DNA of 64,000 nt. Origin: Granulimonas faecalis. GTDB lineage: Bacteria > Actinomycetota > Coriobacteriia > Coriobacteriales > Atopobiaceae. The DNA is taken from the NCBI RefSeq assembly GCF_022834715.1, contig NZ_BQKC01000001.1, positions 1,462,501 through 1,526,500 of the forward strand. Reading direction: 5' to 3'. Both the position numbers and the translations under genes were made by a program. The notes below the pieces were generated by a model. The model did not search any database. It had not been told where the DNA came from and worked only from the letters and a program-made list of their open reading frames with translations. Below, piece by piece: positions 50,590 to 60,164 of the stretch. Each line of letters starts with the position of its first letter. The first letter of the stretch is position 1.

Positions 50590-51809
50590 GCCCGCGCCCC
50601 CTTGGCCGGCAGCCACACCGTCACGGTGAAGGCGTTGGCGCCGTCGGCCCCCGGGCCCTGGGTGGCCCGGACGGTGCCGCCGTGGGCCCCCACGATACCG
50701 GCCGCCTGGGCGAGGCCTATGCCAAAGCCGCCGGTCTCCCGGGACCGCGCCTCGTCGGGCCGGTAGAAGCGGTCGAACACGCGCCCCAGCGCCTCCGGGT
50801 CCAGCGGCTCGGCAGGGTTGGACACCCGGAGCTCGGCGCCGCGGCGCACCCGGGCCAGGGAGAGAGTCACCTCGCCGCCGGGCAGCGCGTACTTAACGGC
50901 GTTGTCGAGCAGCACGGAGAGCAGGGTCCCCACGGCGCGGGGGTCGGCCTCCACGGACACGCCCGGCTCCACCTCGGCGCGGAGCCCGTGGCCCTCCACC
51001 GAGGCGAAGTCCGCCAGGTCGTCGGCCACCCCCGCCACGAGGGACGAGAGGTCCACGCGCTCCCGGACGGCGGCGCCCTCGTCCTCCAAGCGCGAGAGGA
51101 CCACGAGGTCGTCCACGAGGCGCGCCAGCGAGTGCGCCTGCCGCGAGGCCTTCTCGATCCAGCGGTTCTCCCCCACCTCCATCTCCAGCACGCGGAGGCT
51201 CGTCACGATGACGGTGACGGGCGTCTTGAGTTCGTGGGAGGCGTCGGTGACGAAGCGCTGCTGCCGCTGGGCCGCCTGCACGAGGGGGTCGATGGCCCGG
51301 GCCGAGAAGAGCCGCACGAACAGGTAGACGAGGAGGTCGGCCGCCGCGCCCACGGCCACCGTGGCGAGCGCCGTGGTCTCGAGCGACGCCAGGCCGCCCC
51401 GGCAGTCGAGGAAGACGGCGGTGCGGCGCTGGCCGTCCTCGGTCACGAGGCAGCGGTAGCCGTCGTACCAGCTGAAGCCCGGCGACGCCGCCGAGGCCCG
51501 GCGGGCGAAGGCAACGACGTCCGCGGCGGTGACGGTCGCGACGTGGGAGAGGTCCGTGCCCACGGCGGTGCCGTCGGGGCCCACCTCCACCACGAAGTAC
51601 CTGGCGGAGAAGGGCGTCTCGGGGTCGAGCCCCGCCGTGCCGCGCGGGATGGTGCCCCCGTTGGCAGCGATGACGGAGAGCACGTGGTCGGCGCGGGCGC
51701 ACACGCCGTAGAGGCCGGCGCCGCTGATGGCCAGGCCCACGAGCACGATGACCACGGTGGCGGCGGCCATGGCCACGGCGACGAAGCGTCGACGCAGCCG
51801 CTCAATCAC
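50586..51809 (-). CDS. Sensor histidine kinase
   Basis: 407 aa. First membrane helix ~9-32, extracytoplasmic sensor ~33-145, second helix ~146-168, HisKA with phosphorylated His in TDASHELKTPV (H192), then HATPase (LLDNAVKYALP N-box, GGFGIGLAQAAG). It overlaps the response regulator gene by 8 nt (regulator first). The extracellular domain includes Cys120 and Cys136, possibly a disulfide. Confidence 0.92.
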   Translation of the reverse strand: MIERLRRRFVAVAMAAATVVIVLVGLAISGAGLYGVCARADHVLSVIAANGGTIPRGTAGLDPETPFSARYFVVEVGPDGTAVGTDLSHVATVTAADVVAFARRASAASPGFSWYDGYRCLVTEDGQRRTAVFLDCRGGLASLETTALATVAVGAAADLLVYLFVRLFSARAIDPLVQAAQRQQRFVTDASHELKTPVTVIVTSLRVLEMEVGENRWIEKASRQAHSLARLVDDLVVLSRLEDEGAAVRERVDLSSLVAGVADDLADFASVEGHGLRAEVEPGVSVEADPRAVGTLLSVLLDNAVKYALPGGEVTLSLARVRRGAELRVSNPAEPLDPEALGRVFDRFYRPDEARSRETGGFGIGLAQAAGIVGAHGGTVRATQGPGADGANAFTVTVWLPAKGARA

Positions 51810-52482
51810 CGGCGGCCTCCCGGAGGGTGTAGCCGAGCCCCCGGATGGCCACGATGGACACCGAGGAACCCAGGGACGCCAGCTTCTTGCGCACGTTGGA
51901 GATGTGCACCCAGACGACGTTGACCTCCGCCTCGGCGTCCCAGCCCCACACGCGCTCGAGGATCTGCTCGGCGGGCGTCACCGCCCCCGGCGCCGCCATG
52001 AGCAGCTCCATCACCTGGAACTCCCGGCGCGACAGCTGCACGGAGCGGACGCCGCACGACAGCACGGAGCCGTCGAGGTCCAGCACGAGGTCGCCGAAGG
52101 ACGCGGTGCGCGGCTGCCAGGGACCGCGGCGTCGCAGCATGGCGCGCACGCGGGAGAGGAGCTCGTCGGGCGAGAACGGCTTGGGCAGGTAGTCGTCGGC
52201 ACCGGCGTCAAAGCCTTCGATGCGGTCGCGTGTGGCGCCCTTGGCCGTAAGCATCATTACCGGTGTGTCCACACCGGCGTCGCGGAGGCGCCGCAGCACC
52301 TCGATGCCGTCCATGGCCGGCATCATGACGTCGAGCACGATGCCGTCGTAGGCGCCGGAGAGCCCGTGGTCGAGGGCCGTGCGGCCGTCGCCCACCACCT
52401 CCACGGCGAAGTTGTTGCGCTCGAGGAACACGCCGAGCACCTCGGCGAGGTCGCGGTCGTCCTCTGCCACCAGCAGACGCAT
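51802..52482 (-). CDS. OmpR-family response regulator
   Basis: 226 aa; ATG at 52482. Receiver domain with D51 in GIVLDVMMPAMDGI, conserved K and D-D; C-terminal winged helix (ELLMAAPGAVTPAEQILERVWG; VHISNVRKKLASLG). It is the partner of the overlapping kinase. Two 9-bp direct repeats 68 nt upstream (52550) are a candidate self-binding site. Confidence 0.93.
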   Translation of the reverse strand: MRLLVAEDDRDLAEVLGVFLERNNFAVEVVGDGRTALDHGLSGAYDGIVLDVMMPAMDGIEVLRRLRDAGVDTPVMMLTAKGATRDRIEGFDAGADDYLPKPFSPDELLSRVRAMLRRRGPWQPRTASFGDLVLDLDGSVLSCGVRSVQLSRREFQVMELLMAAPGAVTPAEQILERVWGWDAEAEVNVVWVHISNVRKKLASLGSSVSIVAIRGLGYTLREAAGD

Positions 52483-52549
52483 GGCACCCCCCTCTTTGCA
52501 CTGCATGATGTCTTTACGCCCAATCATGGCATGGCGATTGTGCGCCATC

Positions 52550-52569
52550 GGCCTCAAGCGGGCCTCAAG
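52550..52569. promoter_or_regulatory. Two GGCCTCAAG direct repeats, 11-bp period
   Basis: GGCCTCAAG at 52550-52558 and 52561-52569, one DNA turn apart, in the 259-bp gap between the regulator and the + strand glycosyltransferase. OmpR-type regulators bind such repeats. Confidence 0.55.
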
Positions 52570-52741
52570 GATCGCGCCCGCTCCGCCGCGCGCCGGACTT
52601 CAGCGCCGCGCCGCAACGCTAGACAGGCACAGTGGACCGTCAGGTTATGGACGTTTGCGGCACGTATGCGCCAAGCCCGTGCGACCGGCCACAATGGAAC
52701 CTGTGACCTCACTGTGCCTCGACCGTCTCCTTGGAGGAGCC

Positions 52742-55700
52742 ATGCCCCGTTTCTCTATCGTCATCCCGGCCTACAACGTGGAGGCCTATCTCGAGCAGTG
52801 CCTCGACAGCCTTTTGGCCCAGACCTTCGGCGACTGGGAGGCCGTGGTGGTGGACGACGCGAGCCCCGACGGCTCCGGCGCCGTCGCCGACCGCCTCGCC
52901 GCTTCCGACCCGAGGATAACGGTTGTCCACAAGGCGGCGAACGAGGGTACGCACCTTGCCCGGCGCACCGGCATGGAGCGCTGTTGCGGCGAGTACACCG
53001 TGTTCCTTGACGGCGACGACTCCCTCAAACCCGACTGCCTTGCCCTTCTTGACGAGGCGCTCTCGGCCGACCCCGTGGACTCCATTCACTGTGGCCTTGT
53101 CGCCCAGGCAGCCGGGTCCACGTCCGACGAGGCCGCCAAAGCCTTCGAGCGCTTCAACAACGAGGGCGAAGGCACCCTTGCCCGCCAGGAGCTCCTCACC
53201 CAGGTCTTCTTTGAGAGGGGTGGCTATCGCCGGGACTGGCGCGTCACCAACCATGCCTACAAAACCGAGGCGCTCAAGCGCGCCTTTGAGGCGATGACGC
53301 CCGAACGCCTCGATCGGGCGGAGGACGCCTACGAGTACCTGGTCATCTGCTCCGTCATCGAGCAGGAGGCCACCCGCAACGACATCCTCGGCTATGTCTA
53401 CAACCTGGGCCGTGGCATCATCAACTACGACCGGCTCACGCCCGAGGCCTATGCCCGCGAGGCGGCCCAGTGCCAGGCCTGCATCGACGCGTCTGTCGAC
53501 TTCGCCCGCATGTCGGGAGACGAGGCCTTGGCGGAGGCGGCGTCCGGCGCCAAGGTGAAGCTCGCCGAGATCGTCACCAACGACTGGCAGAACCGCGTCG
53601 CCCCCGAAGACCAGGCCAAGGCGGCCGAGCTCATCGCCTCCGTGCTCGGCCCCAACGAGGTTGCCGCAAACCTCGCGCGGCTCGCACGCGACGGCGCCTA
53701 CCGTCTGTGGGATACCGACGTCTCGCTGGCTGACGACCCGTCGGTGGAGCGCACCTTCAACCTCGCCTTGGAGCTCTCCGACACGGCACACGTCGCCGAC
53801 GACGCCCGGGCACGCCTTGACGCCGCCGTCGCCGCCGCCGCCAGCCACATCGGCGATTTGCGCCGCCGCGATGCGGAGCGCGCCGAGCGGGACCTCCTGG
53901 CCGACTACGACGCCCAGAAGGTGCGCATCCTCGTCTCGGCCCACCGCGACTTCGCCCGCTTTGACGCCAAGAGCCTCCAGATGATCCAGGTGGGCTGCGC
54001 CGTCAACGGGGGCCGCCTGCCCGACATGCTCCACGACGACGAGGGCGACAACGACTCCGGGCTCAACAAGATGCTCTGCGAGATGACGGCCCAGTACTGG
54101 GCCTGGAAGCACGTGACCGACGCCGAGTACGTGGGCTTCTGCCACTACCGCCGCTACTTCAACTTCTCCGACACCCGCTACGAGGAGAACGGCTGGGGCG
54201 AGGTCATGGCCGGCACCATCGACGAGGCCGCCCAGAGGAGGTTCGGCCTCGACGACGCCTCCATCGCCCGGGCGATCGAGGGCTACGACATCGTCACCGC
54301 CCCCATGCAGGACATCCGCTCCCTCCCTGCCCCCTACACCACGCCGGCCGAGCAGTACGCCGACGCCCCCAAGCTCCACATCGACGACCTTATCCTGTGC
54401 GGCGAGGTCGTCAAGGAGCTCCACCCCGACTACGCCCAGGACGTGGACGCCTACCTCAACGGCCACACCTCGTGCTTCTGCAACATGTACATCATGCGCA
54501 CGGAGCTGTTCCGCGAGTACGCCGAGTGGGTGTTCCCCATCCTCGACCGCTGCATCGACGCCATCGACTTCTCCCACTACTCCGTGGAGGGCGTGCGCAC
54601 CCCGGGACACCTTGCCGAGCGCCTGCTCAACATCTACCTGATCCACGGAGAGCGCGTGGGCCGCGGCTGGAAGACCAAGGAGCTCCAGGTGGTGCACTTC
54701 CAGGACCCGGCACCCCGCCCGGCCCCGCGGCCCCTCCCCCTGGAGACGCCCGTACGCTCCACCATCCCGGTGGTCTTTGCCGCCGACAACAACTACGTGC
54801 CCATGGTGTCCACCACCATCGTCTCGATGCTCGAGAACGCGGACCCCGCCTACCGCTACGACGTCATCGTGCTCACGAGCGACATCTCCGGCGAGAACCG
54901 CGCCGAGATGGGCGCCGTGATGGCCCGCTACCCCCATGCCCACCTGCGCTTCCTCGACGTGGCAGACATCGTCGAGAAGTACGACCTCACCACGAGCAAC
55001 GCCCACATCTCCAACGAGACCTACTACCGCTTCCTGATCCAGGAGCTGCTCCCCTTCTACACCAAGGTGCTCTACCTCGACTCCGACCTCGTGGTCACCG
55101 GAGACGTGGCCGAGCTCTACCACACCGACGTCACCGGCAACCTACTGGCCGCCGCCCGCGACGTCGACTTCCTCGGCAACCTCAACATGCCCGACGGCAA
55201 GCGCATGGCCTATGCCGAGGACGTCCTCGGGATGCGCGACCCCTACGACTACTTCCAGGCCGGCGTGCTGCTGCTCAACACCGGGGAGATGCGGCAGTTC
55301 ATGAGCATGGAGCAGTGGCTCGAGGCCGCGTCGGACCCCACCCTCATCTACAACGACCAGGACGTGCTCAACCGCTGCTGCGAGGGGCGCGTGACCTACC
55401 TCGACAACGCCTGGAACGTGATGATCGACTGCGATGGCCGCATCGGGCGCATCTTCTCGTTTGCCCCGGCACCTGTATTCGACGCCTTCCTGCGCGCCCG
55501 CGGCAACGCCCTCGTCACCCATTACGCCGGGTTCCAGAAGCCTTGGACCATGGTGGGTTGCGACAAGGCCGAGCTCTACTGGGAGTACGCCCGCAAGACG
55601 CCGTTCTACGAGCGCCTCATCGCCCAGCTGGCCGCCGCGGTGACCCACGTCGACCTCGGTGGCAAGCGCATCTCCTGGCAACCGCCCAAGGCGATCGGCG

Positions 55701-55804
55701 AGAACAACCCCATCCGCAAGCTCGTTGACCCCATCATGCCCTACGGCACGCGCCGTCGCGAGGTCATGAAGTCCATCGGGCGCACGGTGCGCGGACTGAA
55801 CTAA
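52742..55804 (+). CDS. Three-domain glycosyltransferase (GT2, DUF4422-like, GT8-like)
   Basis: 1020 aa; TTGGAGGAGCC precedes ATG 52742 (an upstream in-frame ATG exists). Residues 1-240: GT2 fold (FSIVIPAYNVEAYLEQ; VVVDDASPDG; DxD-like FLDGDDS at ~88-95). Residues ~394-650: DUF4422-like (KVRILVSAHRDF, CHYRRYFNF). Residues ~670-960: GT8 (FAADNNYVPM; LYLDSDLVVTG at ~777; ACNA-like YNDQDVLNRCC). Separate transferases fused in one chain suggest ordered addition of sugars in a capsular or wall glycan. Membrane proteins of likely the same system lie downstream. Confidence 0.9.
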   Translation: MPRFSIVIPAYNVEAYLEQCLDSLLAQTFGDWEAVVVDDASPDGSGAVADRLAASDPRITVVHKAANEGTHLARRTGMERCCGEYTVFLDGDDSLKPDCLALLDEALSADPVDSIHCGLVAQAAGSTSDEAAKAFERFNNEGEGTLARQELLTQVFFERGGYRRDWRVTNHAYKTEALKRAFEAMTPERLDRAEDAYEYLVICSVIEQEATRNDILGYVYNLGRGIINYDRLTPEAYAREAAQCQACIDASVDFARMSGDEALAEAASGAKVKLAEIVTNDWQNRVAPEDQAKAAELIASVLGPNEVAANLARLARDGAYRLWDTDVSLADDPSVERTFNLALELSDTAHVADDARARLDAAVAAAASHIGDLRRRDAERAERDLLADYDAQKVRILVSAHRDFARFDAKSLQMIQVGCAVNGGRLPDMLHDDEGDNDSGLNKMLCEMTAQYWAWKHVTDAEYVGFCHYRRYFNFSDTRYEENGWGEVMAGTIDEAAQRRFGLDDASIARAIEGYDIVTAPMQDIRSLPAPYTTPAEQYADAPKLHIDDLILCGEVVKELHPDYAQDVDAYLNGHTSCFCNMYIMRTELFREYAEWVFPILDRCIDAIDFSHYSVEGVRTPGHLAERLLNIYLIHGERVGRGWKTKELQVVHFQDPAPRPAPRPLPLETPVRSTIPVVFAADNNYVPMVSTTIVSMLENADPAYRYDVIVLTSDISGENRAEMGAVMARYPHAHLRFLDVADIVEKYDLTTSNAHISNETYYRFLIQELLPFYTKVLYLDSDLVVTGDVAELYHTDVTGNLLAAARDVDFLGNLNMPDGKRMAYAEDVLGMRDPYDYFQAGVLLLNTGEMRQFMSMEQWLEAASDPTLIYNDQDVLNRCCEGRVTYLDNAWNVMIDCDGRIGRIFSFAPAPVFDAFLRARGNALVTHYAGFQKPWTMVGCDKAELYWEYARKTPFYERLIAQLAAAVTHVDLGGKRISWQPPKAIGENNPIRKLVDPIMPYGTRRREVMKSIGRTVRGLN

Positions 55805-55828
55805 GGCGCCCATAAAGCCAGGCACACG

Positions 55829-55862
55829 AAGGCGGGCCCCTCGGCAGAGGGGCCCGCCTTTT
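55829..55862. terminator. Bidirectional terminator
   Basis: AAGGCGGGCCCCTC and GAGGGGCCCGCCTT pair perfectly around GGCA, ending in TTTTCC on the + strand and AA on the other. It lies between the convergent glycosyltransferase and membrane gene. Confidence 0.88.
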
Positions 55863-55906
55863 CCTTGGAACGGAAGGCGTTCCGCCATCACACGGGCAGC
55901 CTCGGT

Positions 55907-57922
55907 TCAGCCGAGCGCCTCGATGCGGTAGAGGCGCATGTCGCCTTCGGAAAGCACCTCGGTAAAGCCCGGCGTGGTCGGGCCCACGGCGTCGATGCCC
56001 GCCCAGTTGTCGTGGCGGTAGGTGTGGTACATGCCGGCACCGTCGAGGTTGCCCTGATCGAGCTGCAGGACATAGTGAGCACCCGTCTCGGCCACTGCCC
56101 GCTGGACCTCCGGGTCGGCGGCATAGCGGTCGAGGTGCTCACGAAGCTCGGGGTGGGCGTCCGAGTCGCGCTTCCAGAGCACGTCGAGGTCATCGAGACC
56201 GTAGAGCAGGCAGCTCCCGTCATCTGGCACGTTGAGCACCACGGCATCTCCCACCTCGGCCTTGACCCGTGCCGCAAAGGCGCGCTCGTCCGCAGGCAGC
56301 ACGCGGTCGAGATTTTGCACCGTGGCACGGGCCACGCGGTCCTCCCAGTAGCCGAACGCGCCCACGTGGTCTCCCGCCCCGTAGACCGCGACCGCGGGCG
56401 CGAGGACCATGGCGGAGAAAAGGCCGGCCAAGGCCAGCGACGAGGCCCATCGGGCCACGCACCCAAACTCCCGACGTCCCACCAGCACAGACCACGCGCG
56501 GTCGAGGAAGACGGGCACCACGGCCATAGAGGCAACGACGACGAGCGCCCCCATGCGCAGGGGCTCGGTGTACCAGAACCCCGAGAGCAGGTGCTTGAGG
56601 AGCCCCTCCGAGGAGGCCGTGGCCACATACCCTGCGGCGAAGATGGCGTAGGGGGCGACGAGCCATCGGAAGCGCCTCTCGGCGAGGCAAACGACGAGCC
56701 CCAGGGCCACGGCCGCGCCCAGAAGCGGCTGGGCCACATCGGCCGCGGAGGGCGAGAGGAGCAGGAGGTTCGCCATGGCCTGCTCGGGCGAGGCGAAGGC
56801 GTCCCACTGGTAGTGGACGAGCGACTGCAGAAACGGCAGCTTGTAGCAGACTGCCCAGAGGACGACCGCACAGGCCGCCACCACGGCCGCCTCCCGGCGC
56901 CTTGCGGCCTGAAACAGCGAGAAGCAGGCGTAGGAGACCCCAAAGACCCCGAGGGCAAAGACAGCGCTCGTCTGCGAGAGGGCCAGCGTCACAAAGGCGA
57001 TGGCGAGGAGCACAGACAGGGTGCCGAGCCCTGTGCCGCGCCCCGCGAGAAACCGGGAGTCCGCCCGGCGCGTCCCGTCCGTCGCCGTCTCGGCACCCGT
57101 CAGGTCGTCGACGAAGGCCATGGCCACGGCAACCGCGGCGGGAAGCAGGGCCATGGAGAGCACCACGGGATACCACGTGCCACCCACGACGCACGAGACC
57201 GGGAAGGCCGCGAACATGACCGGCACCAAGCACCCCATGGCCAGGAGCCGCGGGCGACGCCCATAGAGCCGCTCGAAAAAGACCAAGGTGGAGAGGGGCA
57301 GCACCAAGCCGCACACGAAGAGGATCGACCCGTTCGTGGCCGCCACCACGTCGGTGCCTACAAGCTCCATGGCAAGGGTCGCCACCACATGCCAGGCGGC
57401 CGGGTAGAACGACGGCGCCCCCTGCAGGACAGTCCCCTCCCCCGCCGCCCGGTAGATGCCCTGGGACACCGACGACAGGTCACCCGAGGCAGCCATGGCA
57501 TGGACGAGGTTGACGTGGTAGACGCCGTCATAGCCTTGAATGAGGTCGTAGGCGCCGGCCATGGGGGCAAAGAGCACGCGCCAGGTCACGACGAGGCCGC
57601 AGGCGCCGTACAGCGCGGCGATGATCCAAGGAGCCAAGTCGCGGCCCTCTGGACGGCGAAGGGATGGCCGGGTGTCCTCCAACCCCCGTGCGCACCGCGC
57701 GGCCAGAAGCACGCCGAGCAGGGCGGCCGGCACGAAGACCATAGTCACCGGGTTTCCCGGAACCGAGAGCAAGCCGTAGACGGTACCCAAGGCCGCCAGC
57801 AGCCCGTAGGATCCCAAAGGTGCCAGCAGCAGGGTCTTGAGCCGGCAGCCGAGCAGGGGCGCCAGCGCCAGGAAGCCCAGGCCGTAGACCACCACCGCCT
57901 CGACGAGGCAGACCTTGAGCAC
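55907..57922 (-). CDS. DUF6541-like multi-pass membrane protein A
   Basis: About 671 aa with 12 or more hydrophobic helices and a soluble C-terminal domain (from ~540) ending TPGFTEVLSEGDMRLYRIE. GTG at 57922 is placed 10 nt from a GAGAGGAG site; GTG at 57931 is only 1 nt from it. Resembles the paralogue upstream (57939-60161) in layout, including DLDVLWKRDS and HYVLQLDQG blocks. Such proteins are large glycosyltransferase-C-like membrane proteins; substrate unknown. 16-nt gap to its paralogue. Confidence 0.78.
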   Translation of the reverse strand: MLKVCLVEAVVVYGLGFLALAPLLGCRLKTLLLAPLGSYGLLAALGTVYGLLSVPGNPVTMVFVPAALLGVLLAARCARGLEDTRPSLRRPEGRDLAPWIIAALYGACGLVVTWRVLFAPMAGAYDLIQGYDGVYHVNLVHAMAASGDLSSVSQGIYRAAGEGTVLQGAPSFYPAAWHVVATLAMELVGTDVVAATNGSILFVCGLVLPLSTLVFFERLYGRRPRLLAMGCLVPVMFAAFPVSCVVGGTWYPVVLSMALLPAAVAVAMAFVDDLTGAETATDGTRRADSRFLAGRGTGLGTLSVLLAIAFVTLALSQTSAVFALGVFGVSYACFSLFQAARRREAAVVAACAVVLWAVCYKLPFLQSLVHYQWDAFASPEQAMANLLLLSPSAADVAQPLLGAAVALGLVVCLAERRFRWLVAPYAIFAAGYVATASSEGLLKHLLSGFWYTEPLRMGALVVVASMAVVPVFLDRAWSVLVGRREFGCVARWASSLALAGLFSAMVLAPAVAVYGAGDHVGAFGYWEDRVARATVQNLDRVLPADERAFAARVKAEVGDAVVLNVPDDGSCLLYGLDDLDVLWKRDSDAHPELREHLDRYAADPEVQRAVAETGAHYVLQLDQGNLDGAGMYHTYRHDNWAGIDAVGPTTPGFTEVLSEGDMRLYRIEALG

Positions 57923-57938
57923 GCAGATCACGCTCCTC

Positions 57939-60161
57939 TCAGAAGACCGTTCGAGCCGGGGCCTCTCCTGCGCCGGCGGCGTCGGAGGCCCCGTCGCGAC
58001 CGGGCCCCTGGCTCTTCTCGGCGGCCTGCTCCTTGGCCACAGGCATGGGCTCAATGGCATAGAGGGCCATGTTGCCGTCGGAGAGCACCAGCTTAAAGCC
58101 CGGCGTATCGGGCGTGACAGAGGCGATGCCCACCCAGTCTTCCGGCCGGTTGCGCTCGTAGTCGGCGTAGTTGGCACCCTCGGGCCCCTTGACCGAAAGC
58201 TGCAGCACATACTTGGCGCCAGTCTCCTCCACAGCCTTCTGGACCTCGGGGCTCTCGGCATACTCGTTGAGACGGAGCCTCAAGGCCTGGCTCGTCTCAG
58301 AGTCCGGTCCTGTGAGCTCGCGCTTGTAGAACACGTTGGCGTCGTCGATGGGGTAGGCGTACATGGAGCCGTCGAGAGGGATGTTGAGGATGAGGTCGTC
58401 GTGACCGGTTATGGCGACGACCCTCCGCATGAAGCCCGCATCGTCCTTGCGATAGAACAGCGCATGATAGGGGTCGGAGACCCACTGAAGCTCCCACTCC
58501 TGCCAGGCGAACGCCCCACCGGGAAGGTCTTCGGACGGGCTGAGGTAAGGACGGCCCTCGTCCTTTGGATAGGAGCTGACGGCCAGGGCCTCGCCGTAGT
58601 TGCCAGCGGAGAAAGCGGCGCAGACAACGGCCGCAACGGCCCACGGGACCGCCTTGGGAAGCGTGCACTCGCCCCTGCGCCCCCAAGCCTTTCTAAGAAG
58701 CGCCGTCACACCGCTGAACAGCGCATAGAGGCCAAAGGCGGCCACGATGGAGGCCCATAGGCCCACAAGGGCGGCCGTCCGGTCGGGATCGGTGTAGAAG
58801 AAGCCGGCAAAGATGCGCTTGACCGTGGGCGAGCCTGCCGCGTTTCCAAGGAAGATCGCGGCAAAGACCCCATAGGCCAAGGCGATCCAACCCCGGCCCC
58901 TGTGGGTGACGCACCAGACGAGGCCCACGGCGACCATGGCGGCCAGCACAGGCTGCTCCACCGGGATGCGAAGCCCCAGAAGCACCAGCTGCACAAAGGC
59001 GTCGCCAACGGGCAAGGTCCACTCCCACAGAAAGCCGACGGCAGACGCGAACGGGGGAGATACAAGGCAGGCGAGCCAGACGCTCAAGCAAACGACAAGA
59101 ATGCCCGCCTCGGCGCCCACGAACAAGAGCACCGAGGTGAAGCGGCGCGGCAGCGTGCGCGCCCATGCCGGCACCACGCGGCCCATGAGAAAGCACGAGG
59201 CAGCCAATGCGCAGGCGATGACCGCATTGGGATGAAGGTCCACAAGGCCCGCCACAGAAACGAGGAGCAGCGCCAAAGGAGCCGCAGAGACACCCACCGC
59301 AGGCTCCTCTCCCCCGTCGTCCACGGGAAAAGCGGCCACCAAGAGGGCGCAAACAAGCGGGATGCAGCAGAACGCGACGACGTTGGGATAGTTTTGGTGG
59401 ACCACGAGCGCCCGCAGAGGGAAAGCGTAGCTGGCCCCGCAGGCGACGGAACCCAAAAGAACCGCCTTTTGATTGCCGCTGGTCACCTGCGCGAGCAGGA
59501 CGCACACCCCCAGGGGAAAGACCGCCGCCGTGAAAACCGCGTTGACGGCGTTTTGCACCACGGCGATGGCTCCCACGCCGGAGGCGAGCACCAAGGCGGC
59601 AACGTTGTGATAGGCCGACGGGTAAAACGACGCGGGGGCAGAGAAACCCGACGTTCCAGGCGGAAGCGGCGACTGGTTGGCGAGCACGTTGGAGCCGTAC
59701 ATGACGGAGCGCACGGGCGATGTGGACGCACCGTCCACCATGGCCTTGATGCTCGTGAGATGTGCGGAGTTGTCGTTGTACTGGAGGAACCAGCCGAGCC
59801 CCCCGGAGTTTCTCGCAAACAGGATGAGGAACAAGACGCTGCCCACGGCCACATAGACTGCCATGACCCACAGCGCAGGCTGCTCGATGGCAGGGTGCCA
59901 GCCCGTTTTGTGACGGACGGCCCAGGCCACGGCCGAGGCCACGGCCGCGACGCCGAGCACGCCTGCGCCAAGCGGGAGCACGCCGTCCACTGACAGCGCT
60001 CCCAGCCCAAGGCTCACGGCAAAGTACAGGAACAGGCTCGTGCCCGGGGCCACGCATATCGACGCGCGCCACCCCAGGCCAAAGGACGTGCACAGAAGAA
60101 AGCCAGGGACCACGACCGCAGCAAGAGCGAGCAAAAACGCAAGAACGAAGGATACGCCCAC
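57939..60161 (-). CDS. DUF6541-like multi-pass membrane protein B
   Basis: 740 aa, with 12 or so hydrophobic segments, then a globular C-terminal part with VFYKRELTGPDSETSQAL and KYVLQLSVKGPEG, matching A. GFSAPASFYPSAYHNVAALV is the conserved loop, as SFYPAAWHVVATLA in A. It starts with MGVSFVLAFLLALAAVVVPGF and lacks an obvious signal peptide cleavage. The Ala/Glu tail is unique to B. The pair and acyltransferase form an operon. Confidence 0.8.
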   Translation of the reverse strand: MGVSFVLAFLLALAAVVVPGFLLCTSFGLGWRASICVAPGTSLFLYFAVSLGLGALSVDGVLPLGAGVLGVAAVASAVAWAVRHKTGWHPAIEQPALWVMAVYVAVGSVLFLILFARNSGGLGWFLQYNDNSAHLTSIKAMVDGASTSPVRSVMYGSNVLANQSPLPPGTSGFSAPASFYPSAYHNVAALVLASGVGAIAVVQNAVNAVFTAAVFPLGVCVLLAQVTSGNQKAVLLGSVACGASYAFPLRALVVHQNYPNVVAFCCIPLVCALLVAAFPVDDGGEEPAVGVSAAPLALLLVSVAGLVDLHPNAVIACALAASCFLMGRVVPAWARTLPRRFTSVLLFVGAEAGILVVCLSVWLACLVSPPFASAVGFLWEWTLPVGDAFVQLVLLGLRIPVEQPVLAAMVAVGLVWCVTHRGRGWIALAYGVFAAIFLGNAAGSPTVKRIFAGFFYTDPDRTAALVGLWASIVAAFGLYALFSGVTALLRKAWGRRGECTLPKAVPWAVAAVVCAAFSAGNYGEALAVSSYPKDEGRPYLSPSEDLPGGAFAWQEWELQWVSDPYHALFYRKDDAGFMRRVVAITGHDDLILNIPLDGSMYAYPIDDANVFYKRELTGPDSETSQALRLRLNEYAESPEVQKAVEETGAKYVLQLSVKGPEGANYADYERNRPEDWVGIASVTPDTPGFKLVLSDGNMALYAIEPMPVAKEQAAEKSQGPGRDGASDAAGAGEAPARTVF

Positions 60162-60164
60162 GCC

